From assembly GCF_002286735.1 (NCBI RefSeq), contig NZ_NRTA01000004.1:124001-188000 (forward strand): a DNA stretch of 64,000 nt. The letters are read 5' to 3'. Numbering within the stretch: the stretch's first letter is position 1; each line of letters starts with the position of its first letter. The notes under the pieces were generated by a model, which had not been told where the DNA came from, made no database searches, and was given only the letters and a program-made list of their open reading frames with translations. Made by a program: the position numbers and the translations under genes. Source of the stretch: Leptolyngbya sp. BC1307. Its GTDB lineage: Bacteria > Cyanobacteriota > Cyanobacteriia > Phormidesmidales > Phormidesmidaceae. Below, in pieces: positions 1-8,389 of this stretch.

Positions 1-2880
1 TCTAACGGCGGTCTTAGCGACGCCCGTTTTTTTCAGGGCAAAGACAGCATTCTTTCAGGGCCAGCAGGCGGTATTGTCGGCGCGGTTAAGACCAGCCAGC
101 TTGCCGGGTTCGAGAAAATCATCAGCTTCGATATGGGGGGCACTTCTACAGATGTCGCTCACTATGCAGGCGATTACGAGCGTACCTTTGAGGCAGAAGT
201 AGCCGGGGTGCGGCTGCGCACGCCGATGATGGCCATTAACACCGTAGCGGCGGGCGGCGGCTCGATCGTGCAGTATGATGGCAGTCGCTACCGGGTCGGG
301 CCGGCTTCTGCCGGGGCTAATCCTGGCCCAGCTAGCTACGGGCGAGGTGGGCCGCTGACTGTGACCGATTGCAATGTGCAGGTCGGCAAACTTCAGCCCG
401 ATTTTTTTCCTCGGGTGTTTGGCCAAAACGCCGATGCCCCCTTAGATCGGCAGATCGTCGCTGAAAAATTTGAGCAGCTCACGGCTGAAATTGACGATGG
501 CCGCAGTAGTGCCGCCGTCGCCTCGGGCTTTCTCAGCATCGCAGTGGAAAAAATGGCCAGTGCGATTAAGCAAATCTCCTTGCAGCGCGGCTATGACGTG
601 TCTCAATACGCCCTCTGCTGCTTTGGAGGCGCGGGCGGCCAGCACGCCTGTCTGATCGCGACGGCGCTGGGCATGAAACAAATTTTGATCCATCCGTACG
701 CCGGGGTGCTCTCTGCTTACGGCATCGGGCTAGCTGAGCTGCGAGTGCTCAAAGAAGGCTCGGTAGAAGCCCCGCTGACCGCTGAACTAGACTTGTCGCC
801 GCGCTTCTCTGAGCTGATTGCCGATGCAGAGGCCGAACTCGCTCAGCAGTCAGTTCAGCCTACCGAGGTCAAAACCCAGCAGCGGGTACATCTCAAGTAC
901 GACGGCACCAACTCGGCACTGCTTGTCAACTTTGACACGGCTGATAAGATGCAACAACAGTTTGAAACACTACATCAGCAGCGCTATGGCTTTGTAGCTG
1001 CTGGCAAAGGGCTAATCGTAGAAGCCCTCTCAATCGAGGTGGTGGCCCAGACAGAGAAGATAAACGAACTCCGGGTAGAGCGGCAGTCGGCCATGGTCGA
1101 ACCGATTACTCAAGTAAAAATATATACCGCTGATGACTGGCACACAGCGCCGGTGTATCAACGGGCTGACTTACAGCCGGGAGATGAGATTTCTGGCCCA
1201 GCGCTAATTGTCGAAGCGACCGGAACCAACGTGCTTGAACCGGGCTGGCGGGCCAAAGTGAGCGATCGCAACTATCTCATCCTCACTGATCAGGCCCCAG
1301 ATGGCGCTATAGCCGATACCGACATCAGCGCCGGTCGTGTGATTCCGAGTGCCGACCCGGTCATGCTAGAAATCTTCAACAATCTCTTTCGCTCCATTGC
1401 CGAACAGATGGGAACCACGCTACAAAACACCAGTTACTCGGTAAATATCAAAGAGCGGCTCGACTTCTCCTGTGCCATTTTTGACCAGAACGGGCAGCTC
1501 GTCGCCAACGCGCCCCATATTCCAGTGCATTTAGGTTCAATGAGCGAGAGTGTGCGATCGCTGATGGACAGCCACGGTAAGTCTCTTCAGCCGGGAGACG
1601 TTTATATATTGAACAATCCTTATCACGGCGGCACGCACCTACCCGATATCACAGCCATTACGCCTGTATTTGAAGAGGGGCAAGACAACGTAATCTTCTA
1701 TCTCGCCTCACGAGGACACCATGCCGATATTGGCGGAATCACACCCGGATCGATGCCGTCTGACAGTACCTCAGTAGAGCAAGAGGGCGTACTGCTAGAT
1801 AACTTTAAGCTAGTCGAATCGGGACAATTTCGAGAGGCCGCGCTACGCGATGTGCTGACCTCAGGGCAGTATCCGGCGCGCAACCCAACCCAAAATATTG
1901 CCGATTTGCAGGCGCAGATCGCCGCCAATGAGAGAGGCATACAGGAGCTGCGGCGGCTGTTAGAACAGTATGGACTCGATACCGTTCAAGCCTATATGGG
2001 CTATGTACAAGACAATGCAGAAACGGCTGTGCGGCAGGCGATCAACCGGCTCAGAGACTGTGACTTTACCTATGAGATGGATAGCGGCGATCGCATTCAA
2101 GTCGCCATTCGCATTCACGCAGAAGACCGCAGCGCCACCATCGACTTTTCGGGCACTTCACCCCAGCTCAAAAACAACTTCAACGCCCCTGCTGCCATCT
2201 GCAAAGCTGCTGTTCTCTACGTATTTAGAACGCTAGTAGAAGACGACATTCCGCTCAATGCAGGCTGTCTCAAACCGCTAGAGATCATCATCCCCGAAGG
2301 CTGTCTGCTCAACCCTACATACCCAGCCGCTGTGGTCGCTGGCAACGTAGAAACCTCTCAAACCATTGTCGATACGCTATACGGCGCGCTAGGAGTGCTA
2401 GCCGCTTCGCAGGGCACCATGAACAACTTCACCTTTGGCAATCAGCGCTACCAATACTACGAAACCATCTGCGGCGGTTCTGGAGCTGGCCCCACTTTCG
2501 ACGGCACAGACGCCGTGCAAACGCACATGACCAATTCTCACCTCACCGACCCGGAAGTACTCGAATGGCGGTTTCCCGTTCACTTAGAAAGCTTCTCCAT
2601 CCGCCCAAACAGCGGCGGGCAGGGGCATCACCGGGGCGGTCACGGCGTCATTCGGCGGCTGCGCTTTGAAGAACCCATGACAGCCGCCATTCTCTCGGGC
2701 CATCGGCGCGTCCCGCCTTTTGGTCAGGCCGGTGGCGCAGCCGGAAAGGTAGGCCATAGCTGGATTCAGCGTCGTGACGGCAGCCGCGAAGATCTCGGCA
2801 GCACGGCTACCGTCGAAATGGCAGCAGGCGATACTTTCGTCATCGAAACCCCAGGTGGCGGCGGCTTCGGCAATCCATAA
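1..2880 (+). CDS. Hydantoinase/5-oxoprolinase family protein, HyuA-HyuB fusion (5' end cut by window)
   Basis: ATP-dependent opening of a cyclic amide such as 5-oxoproline or a hydantoin is the expected reaction; the real substrate cannot be told. The frame is open from base 1, and the residues before the first ATG at 133 (SGPAGGIVGAV, then SFDMGGTSTDV) are the conserved ATP-binding core of HyuA, so the gene starts outside the window. About 959 residues are present. The HyuA-like half runs to about window residue 430. A HyuB-like half follows (IPVHLGSM, NNPYHGGTHLPDI, RGHHADIGG, NSGGQGHHRGG) and ends in the usual glycine-rich tail GGGGFGNP. Full-length fused homologues have about 1,200 residues, so some 250 are missing upstream. 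Its stop lies 34 bp from the end of a convergent gene for an allophanate-hydrolase-like domain. Confidence 0.93.
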   Translation, partial: SNGGLSDARFFQGKDSILSGPAGGIVGAVKTSQLAGFEKIISFDMGGTSTDVAHYAGDYERTFEAEVAGVRLRTPMMAINTVAAGGGSIVQYDGSRYRVGPASAGANPGPASYGRGGPLTVTDCNVQVGKLQPDFFPRVFGQNADAPLDRQIVAEKFEQLTAEIDDGRSSAAVASGFLSIAVEKMASAIKQISLQRGYDVSQYALCCFGGAGGQHACLIATALGMKQILIHPYAGVLSAYGIGLAELRVLKEGSVEAPLTAELDLSPRFSELIADAEAELAQQSVQPTEVKTQQRVHLKYDGTNSALLVNFDTADKMQQQFETLHQQRYGFVAAGKGLIVEALSIEVVAQTEKINELRVERQSAMVEPITQVKIYTADDWHTAPVYQRADLQPGDEISGPALIVEATGTNVLEPGWRAKVSDRNYLILTDQAPDGAIADTDISAGRVIPSADPVMLEIFNNLFRSIAEQMGTTLQNTSYSVNIKERLDFSCAIFDQNGQLVANAPHIPVHLGSMSESVRSLMDSHGKSLQPGDVYILNNPYHGGTHLPDITAITPVFEEGQDNVIFYLASRGHHADIGGITPGSMPSDSTSVEQEGVLLDNFKLVESGQFREAALRDVLTSGQYPARNPTQNIADLQAQIAANERGIQELRRLLEQYGLDTVQAYMGYVQDNAETAVRQAINRLRDCDFTYEMDSGDRIQVAIRIHAEDRSATIDFSGTSPQLKNNFNAPAAICKAAVLYVFRTLVEDDIPLNAGCLKPLEIIIPEGCLLNPTYPAAVVAGNVETSQTIVDTLYGALGVLAASQGTMNNFTFGNQRYQYYETICGGSGAGPTFDGTDAVQTHMTNSHLTDPEVLEWRFPVHLESFSIRPNSGGQGHHRGGHGVIRRLRFEEPMTAAILSGHRRVPPFGQAGGAAGKVGHSWIQRRDGSREDLGSTATVEMAAGDTFVIETPGGGGFGNP

Positions 2881-2914
2881 AGTCAATTTATCCCTTTTAT
2901 TCCACCCGGGTCTT

Positions 2915-3298
2915 TTACAGCTCGGCTTGGTAAGCTCGCCAGCCGCCGAATTGAGTGATCTCTCTTTTCCCCTCTACCGTCAGCGGTTCGCCAATTACAC
3001 CCAAGACTTCTTCTCCATCTTCTAGCATCACTTTACCAATGGCGAGCCCAGGTGGTTCTTGCGAGAGCACAATGCCCAACCCGGCCAGCGGCACCTGCCA
3101 CACTTCTAGGGCAACAGCGATGCCGCCTGCTTTCACTTTGATCATGGCTGGATAGCGATCGTCAACAGACCAGATTCGGTAAGCTGCTTCGGTTTTAGCC
3201 TCTCGTTCAAATGTGGCACCAACATTCAGCAGATTAGGATTGAGTGCCAAGTCTCTCATCAGGGTGCCGTTCACCGCCAGCTTCAGGGTAGCTATCAT
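2915..3298 (-). CDS. Stand-alone allophanate hydrolase C-terminal domain protein
   Basis: The 127-residue protein matches the C-terminal domain of AtzF-type allophanate hydrolases: VNGTLMRDL near the start, ATFEREAKTEAAYRIWSVDD, then LEVWQVPL, EPPGLAIGKV and a terminal FGGWRAY. The amidase domain that hydrolyses allophanate is absent, and nothing in the flanks encodes it. The domain has a gamma-glutamylcyclotransferase-like fold and in AtzF helps the second decarboxylating step. As an orphan it may act on another small amide, or associate with an amidase encoded elsewhere. The neighbouring oxoprolinase-type gene converges on it, which fits a small cyclic-amide or urea-derivative theme but does not prove it. 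The ATG start at 3298 gives the family's typical N-terminus. Confidence 0.8.
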   Translation of the reverse strand: MIATLKLAVNGTLMRDLALNPNLLNVGATFEREAKTEAAYRIWSVDDRYPAMIKVKAGGIAVALEVWQVPLAGLGIVLSQEPPGLAIGKVMLEDGEEVLGVIGEPLTVEGKREITQFGGWRAYQAEL

Positions 3299-3624
3299 GT
3301 GTCATTCATCCTTTCTTCTTACCCTTTAGAATTGAGAAAAGCCACACTTCGTTTTGTATTGTAGATATCATTTTTGGTGCAGATCCCCGTTCCGGGCGGA
3401 AATCTCTACTGCTTGGCGCTGTCGCAGGACTCTGGCAATGTGCACACACATAAGTATTGAAACCAGTCGCAATTGTTTACGCCATCACACGATCTTCTCC
3501 TCCGCTCAGATGCCTCCGCTCGGGTGACTCATGCAACGGAATCTTCCATTTCTGCTCAATATGCTGCCATTCACAGTCCTAATCACGCCCTACGCAGCAA
3601 AACGCATAAAGCGGAACGTTCGAC
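3299..3624. other. Intergenic spacer, no feature recognised
   Basis: About 326 bp between two genes that both read leftward. No open frame with a recognisable product, no tRNA and no strong hairpin followed by a T-run was seen. It must carry the promoter of the allophanate-hydrolase-like gene's upstream neighbourhood, but no clear -10 element could be assigned. Confidence 0.4.
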
Positions 3625-4581
3625 CTATTCATGATCAGTGATCGAGATAACATTCTTTCCAATCGTGTGCTCAGTCTCGCCGTGAGTGTGCGCTTTAGCA
3701 ATCTGCTCTAGTGAGTAGGTTTGATCAATAACAGATTCAATTTTTCCAGATTCAATCTGTTGTGTGAGATAGTCTAGATCTTCGCGCTTAGACTTGAGCA
3801 AAATCACTCTATACTTTTGCCCTGGCAACAAAGCACTGAGAAAGCTTTTGAGATAGTTGCCGGGGTAGGGCTGCGTCGTGACGTAGATGCCCTGCGGCTG
3901 TAATACCGATTTGCAGTCAGACAGGGAGCGATCGCCCACCACATCAAAAACAATATCGTACCGAGTATCACCCTTCGTAAAGTCCGCTTGCGTATAGTCA
4001 ATCACCCGGTCCGCGCCCAGTCGCCTGACCAGTTCACTATTTTTACCGCTGCAAACGCCCGTCACCTCAGCCGCTCCCAGCACCTTGGCAATCTGCACCG
4101 CGTAGGTACCCACCCCACCCGAGGCCCCATTGATCAGCACCTTCTGCCCGGCTTGGATCTGGCCTTCATCCCGCAGGGCTTGCAGCGCCGTCATGCCTGC
4201 TAGTGGCACTGCTGCTGCTTGCTCATGAGTCATGTTCGTCGGCTTTAGCGCTGCTACTTTTTCCGAGACAGCCGCATACTGCGCGTAGGCTCCGCCCGTC
4301 AGCTGATCCATCCGGGCATAAACCCGATCACCTGACTTAAACCGAGTTACCTGATTGCCCGTCGCCATGACTTCACCCGACACATCGAATCCCAAAATCA
4401 TCGGAAAATCGCTGCCTGTCAATAGCTTGAGCATTCCCTTGCGCATTTTCCACTCAATCGGATTGACGCTGCTAGCAAACACTTTGACCAGCAGCTGATC
4501 GGGCTTAATCTCAGGCGCTGCTACCTCCGCCACCTGCAAAACATCAGGCGTACCGTAGCTATAGATGACCGCAGCTCTCAT
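3625..4581 (-). CDS. Zinc-free NADP-dependent oxidoreductase, quinone oxidoreductase-like (MDR family)
   Basis: 318 residues. It begins MRAAVIYSYGTPDVLQ, the usual opening of quinone oxidoreductase-type medium-chain dehydrogenases. The GroES-like part covers residues 1 to about 125 (PIEWKMRKG, LGFDVSGEV). A Rossmann fold follows with INGASGGVGTYAVQIAK near residue 150 and a FDVVGD segment near 212. The Cys/His ligands of catalytic and structural zinc in classical alcohol dehydrogenases are not visible, which points to the zinc-independent, NADPH-using branch that reduces quinones or enones. Substrate is unknown. It reads leftward, with 142 bp between its start and the divergently transcribed adenylate cyclase gene. 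Confidence 0.88.
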   Translation of the reverse strand: MRAAVIYSYGTPDVLQVAEVAAPEIKPDQLLVKVFASSVNPIEWKMRKGMLKLLTGSDFPMILGFDVSGEVMATGNQVTRFKSGDRVYARMDQLTGGAYAQYAAVSEKVAALKPTNMTHEQAAAVPLAGMTALQALRDEGQIQAGQKVLINGASGGVGTYAVQIAKVLGAAEVTGVCSGKNSELVRRLGADRVIDYTQADFTKGDTRYDIVFDVVGDRSLSDCKSVLQPQGIYVTTQPYPGNYLKSFLSALLPGQKYRVILLKSKREDLDYLTQQIESGKIESVIDQTYSLEQIAKAHTHGETEHTIGKNVISITDHE

Positions 4582-4723
4582 ATCATGTCCAAAGCTTGTA
4601 TTGTTTTACAGGCTGCTTGAATTCTGCTGAAAGATCATCAACCTGCAGGGTGAAGCATAGCAGCGTTAGCGAACGGGAAACCTATCGGGTGTAAGGTGCC
4701 TACTCTTAAAAAATCTAGCAATC

Positions 4724-7282
4724 ATGACTCAGTCAACTAGCAGTGTTTTTTTGGCGCTCTCCCAGCACAGTCATGGCCGATTATCCGAGCGGGTGCAAGA
4801 TCTCTCCATTCCTGACTTTATTGCCTTTTTAGATCGCACTACTCGCGACTTCAAGCAGTTTCTCAAGGTAATTGATCTCATTAACAATCAGTCTCTAGAG
4901 CCTATGCTCGACGAACTGCTTGAGACCTTCACGCTGAAAATTGGCCAGATTTTACAGGCAGAGCGCACGACCATCTTTATCGTCGATGAAGACCGGCAAG
5001 AGCTGTGGTCTAAGATCGCCCAGGGTATGGAACAGGGCAGTAGCTGCCTGGAAATTCGACTGCCTCTAGATCATGGGATCGCTGGCTATGTCGCCACTAC
5101 CGGGCAAACGCTGAATATTCCAGAGGCATACGCCGATCCCCGATTTAGCGACGCGACCGATCAGCAGACGGGCTATCGCACCCGCAATATCTTATGTATG
5201 CCAGTGGTCAGCAGCAGCCATAAAGTGGTGGCGATCGCCCAGCTACTCAACAAAATCGGCACACAGCCCTTTTCCGCAGCAGACGAAGCCCGGTTTGCTC
5301 GCTTTGCCCCCTCCATTGGCATCTTGCTAGAGAGCTGTCAGTCGTTCTACCTGGCCGCCCGCAATCAAAAAGGCGTCGCCGCACTGCTCAAAGCAATCTC
5401 CTCAATGGAGCAAAGCCTGAACTTAGAAGTGACGCTGCAATCGGTCATGGCCGCCGCCCGTAACCTGATGCAGGCCGACCGCAGTACGCTGTGGCTGCTA
5501 GATGAAGCCCACAATGAACTCTGGTCACAAGTGCAAAGTGCCGATGGAGAAACGCTCATTGACCTGCGCTTACCCGCCGATAAAGGTATTGTCGGCCACG
5601 TCGCCGCCACGGGTGAAACGCTAAACATCATGGACGCCTACCGCGATGCCCGCTTTGATGTCTCGTCAGATCTCAAAACCGGCTACCGCACCCACAATAT
5701 TTTGTGCATGCCCGTCTTTAACTCTAGCGGCAAGCTCATTGGCGTCAGCCAGCTGATCAACAAACTCCAGGGGCAGTTCACCCAGCTCGATGAATCTTTC
5801 ATGCGCGCCTTTAATACCCAAGCAGGCATCGCTCTAGATAATGCGCAGCTATTCCGCCAAATCTCGCTAGAGAAGCAATATCAAAAAGATATTTTAGAGA
5901 GCCTGTCAGACGCCGTCATCTCCACCGATATGGCCGGGCGGATTGTCACGATTAACGGGGCAGCGCTGAAGCTGCTCGGCTGCCCGACTGGCGAGCTGAG
6001 CGAAGTTTTGCCTGGCGGTCTCAATGCCAATAGTGAAAACCGGGTGAATGCAGCGATCGCCCGGCAGTGGCAACAGTCACTACGCGGCCAGTGCTTGTGG
6101 GATGTCGTGCCCATAGAGCGACTCCAGCAGCGGCTAGAAGACAGCTTGCAAACGGGGGCGAGGCACTATGTACCCGAGCAGTCGCTGACGGTATCGGTGG
6201 CTTACGATCTTTCTGGCAGCTGCGCGTTGGTTGTGCCCGACGGCGAATCTCATCGCCTGTGGGGATCAGCTGACCGGCTGATGAAATCAGAGCAAATTAT
6301 GGGTTGGAACCGCAGCATCAACTTGACCGTAAGCCCGCTGAGTGAGCCGAATGGCGGCGTGCGCGGCGGGCTGGTCGTGCTCGAAGATATCAGCCAGGAA
6401 AAGCGAATGAAAACAACACTTTACCGCTATATGACCCCGAGTGTGGCAGAGCGAGTGATGGCGCTAGGCGAAGACGTGCTGATGGTCGGAGAGCGCAAAG
6501 ACGTAACGGTGCTGTTTTCCGATATTCGCGGCTACACCACTCTTACTGAGGCGCTAGAAGCAGCAGCCGTTGTCTCCATGCTCAATGAGTACTTTGAAAC
6601 CATGGTCGAAGCGGTGTTTCACTGCGAGGGCACGCTCGATAAATTTATTGGCGATGCGCTGATGGCGGTTTTTGGGGCCCCCCTCCCGCTACAAAACCAT
6701 GCCTGGGCCGCCGTGCAGTCAGCTTTGGATATGCGGCGACGGCTGGTGGTGTTCAACCGCGATCGCCTGGCCCAGGGTCAGCCAGAACTGCGCATTGGCA
6801 TCGGTCTCAGCTCTGGAGAAGTGGTCTCCGGCAACATCGGCTCACAGCGCAAAATGGAATACACCGTTATCGGCGACGGGGTCAACCTCAGCGCCCGCCT
6901 GGAGAGCATTACCAAACAGTACGGCTGCGACATCGTCCTCAGCGAACACACCTACGATCTCTGTAAGGACAAAATTTGGGTGCGAGAGCTCGATCTCATT
7001 CGGGTCAAAGGCAAGCTAGAGCCGGTGAAGATCTATGAGCTGATTGGCGATCGCACTCAGCCGCTCCCCCCCGAGACTAAAACTTTTTTAGAACTCTACA
7101 CCCAAGGGCAAGAAGCCTACAAAGCCATGGCCTTTGAGTCTGCCGTACTGCTATTTACCTCCGCCCAAGCCCTCCGCCCCGACGACCAGGCCGTGACCCT
7201 GCACTTAGACCGCGCCCAAAACTACTTGCATACGCCTCCACCCACCGACTGGAATGGGGTCCACGTCATGAAGACAAAATAG
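4724..7282 (+). CDS. cyaB: Adenylate cyclase, GAF-GAF-PAS-class III catalytic domain (CyaB1/CyaB2 type)
   Basis: 852 residues, close to Anabaena CyaB1 in length and domain order. GAF-A spans about residues 55-205 and GAF-B 230-380. Each keeps the NKFDE residues of cyclic-nucleotide-binding GAF domains (N176-E188 and N346-E358), so cAMP feedback is likely by analogy. A PAS domain lies at about 386-560, and the class III catalytic domain at about 590-780. The metal-binding Asp600 (LFSDIRGYT) and Asp644 (FIGDALMAVF) are present, with Lys640 and Thr714 at the purine-selecting positions (the Lys-Thr pair of class IIIb, hence ATP) and Asn721/Arg725 for transition-state contact. The protein has no membrane segments. 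Bicarbonate stimulation is known for some class IIIb enzymes, but that is only inference here. The C-terminal 70 residues look TPR-like. Confidence 0.93.
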   Translation: MTQSTSSVFLALSQHSHGRLSERVQDLSIPDFIAFLDRTTRDFKQFLKVIDLINNQSLEPMLDELLETFTLKIGQILQAERTTIFIVDEDRQELWSKIAQGMEQGSSCLEIRLPLDHGIAGYVATTGQTLNIPEAYADPRFSDATDQQTGYRTRNILCMPVVSSSHKVVAIAQLLNKIGTQPFSAADEARFARFAPSIGILLESCQSFYLAARNQKGVAALLKAISSMEQSLNLEVTLQSVMAAARNLMQADRSTLWLLDEAHNELWSQVQSADGETLIDLRLPADKGIVGHVAATGETLNIMDAYRDARFDVSSDLKTGYRTHNILCMPVFNSSGKLIGVSQLINKLQGQFTQLDESFMRAFNTQAGIALDNAQLFRQISLEKQYQKDILESLSDAVISTDMAGRIVTINGAALKLLGCPTGELSEVLPGGLNANSENRVNAAIARQWQQSLRGQCLWDVVPIERLQQRLEDSLQTGARHYVPEQSLTVSVAYDLSGSCALVVPDGESHRLWGSADRLMKSEQIMGWNRSINLTVSPLSEPNGGVRGGLVVLEDISQEKRMKTTLYRYMTPSVAERVMALGEDVLMVGERKDVTVLFSDIRGYTTLTEALEAAAVVSMLNEYFETMVEAVFHCEGTLDKFIGDALMAVFGAPLPLQNHAWAAVQSALDMRRRLVVFNRDRLAQGQPELRIGIGLSSGEVVSGNIGSQRKMEYTVIGDGVNLSARLESITKQYGCDIVLSEHTYDLCKDKIWVRELDLIRVKGKLEPVKIYELIGDRTQPLPPETKTFLELYTQGQEAYKAMAFESAVLLFTSAQALRPDDQAVTLHLDRAQNYLHTPPPTDWNGVHVMKTK

Positions 7283-7323
7283 CGAGATAATGGGCAGGTT
7301 GCTTTCATTCTCTAGCAGATCCC

Positions 7324-8088
7324 ATGGCCAATTCTCCAGCTCCCTCCGCCGACCACCTGGGCCAAAAGCTCTACGAGGGCAAAGCCAAAATCATCTATGC
7401 CACCGATAACCCAGAAGTCTTAATCACCTACTTCAAAGACGACGCCACCGCCTTCAACGCCCAAAAGCGAGGGCAAATTCTCAACAAAGGCGTCATCAAC
7501 TGCAAAATTACCGCCTACCTATACGCCCTATTAGAAAAGCAAGGCATCGCCACTCATCTGTTAGAAACCACCAGCGAGCGTGAGCAACGCATTAAGCGGG
7601 TCCAGATCGTGCCGCTAGAAGTCGTCGTCCGCAATTTGGCCGCTGGCAGCCTCTGCAAGCAGACCGGCATCGCTTTAGGCACAAAGCTGGAGCCGTCTTT
7701 AGTCGAGTTCTACTACAAAAACGACGATCTCGGTGACCCGCTGCTAACCCGCGATCGCATTTTTGCCATGGGCCTTACCTCCCCCGAAAGGCTCACAGAA
7801 CTCACTCAAAAAGCCGAAGCTATCAACCACATACTGAGCCAATTTTTTACCCGCTGCGGCATCACCCTCGTAGACTTCAAACTAGAATTTGGCACCGACT
7901 CAGCCGGCACCCTCCTGCTCGCCGACGAAATCAGCCCAGACACCTGTCGCCTGTGGGACACTAGCCAACCCGACGAACGCCAGCGCGTGATGGACAAAGA
8001 CCGCTTCCGGCAAGACCTCGGCAACGTCGCCGCCGGTTACCAGGCAGTCCTCGAACGCATCGCCGCCCAGCTAGAAAACCCTGCCTGA
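7324..8088 (+). CDS. purC: Phosphoribosylaminoimidazole-succinocarboxamide synthase
   Basis: PurC joins CAIR and L-aspartate with ATP to give SAICAR in purine synthesis, in the cytoplasm. The 254 residues show the family hallmarks in order: LYEGKAKIIY near residue 18, YFKDDATAFN, the ILNKGVINCKI segment, EVVVRNLAAGSLCK, and LADEISPDTCRLWD near residue 200. Length is normal for bacterial PurC. The gene starts 42 bp after the cyclase gene, followed by about 300 bp and then omp85, so it may share a transcript with either side. The ATG at 7324 is the only reasonable start. Confidence 0.97.
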   Translation: MANSPAPSADHLGQKLYEGKAKIIYATDNPEVLITYFKDDATAFNAQKRGQILNKGVINCKITAYLYALLEKQGIATHLLETTSEREQRIKRVQIVPLEVVVRNLAAGSLCKQTGIALGTKLEPSLVEFYYKNDDLGDPLLTRDRIFAMGLTSPERLTELTQKAEAINHILSQFFTRCGITLVDFKLEFGTDSAGTLLLADEISPDTCRLWDTSQPDERQRVMDKDRFRQDLGNVAAGYQAVLERIAAQLENPA

Positions 8089-8389
8089 GTCTCATCCCCC
8101 TTACCCCTTACCCCCTCAACGTGCAGCCTGCAATTCTGTCACAGTGAATTTTCGTATCCAGCTTGACAGTAGGGTAAGATCTTTCCGAATTGATTTATTC
8201 CAGTCAAGTCCCGGTCTGCCGTACATTTGTTCGCAGCCTTACCCCCAGTCTGGATGATTCAAGCCTTACTGACCTGATGTGCCCTTTCAGTCTGAATTTA
8301 TACCGCAGGCCATGAAAGACTGAGGCAACAGCCGGTAAGCGCGCTGTGAGGAGTGACTCTAATACAAGGAATACAAGGATTAAGTGGTT
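8089..8389. other. Spacer upstream of omp85
   Basis: About 300 bp with no gene seen. It probably holds the promoter of the omp85-lpx block. A weak Shine-Dalgarno AAGGA at 8375-8379 lies 10 bases before the ATG at 8390 and 4 bases before an in-frame GTG at 8384. Confidence 0.4.
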
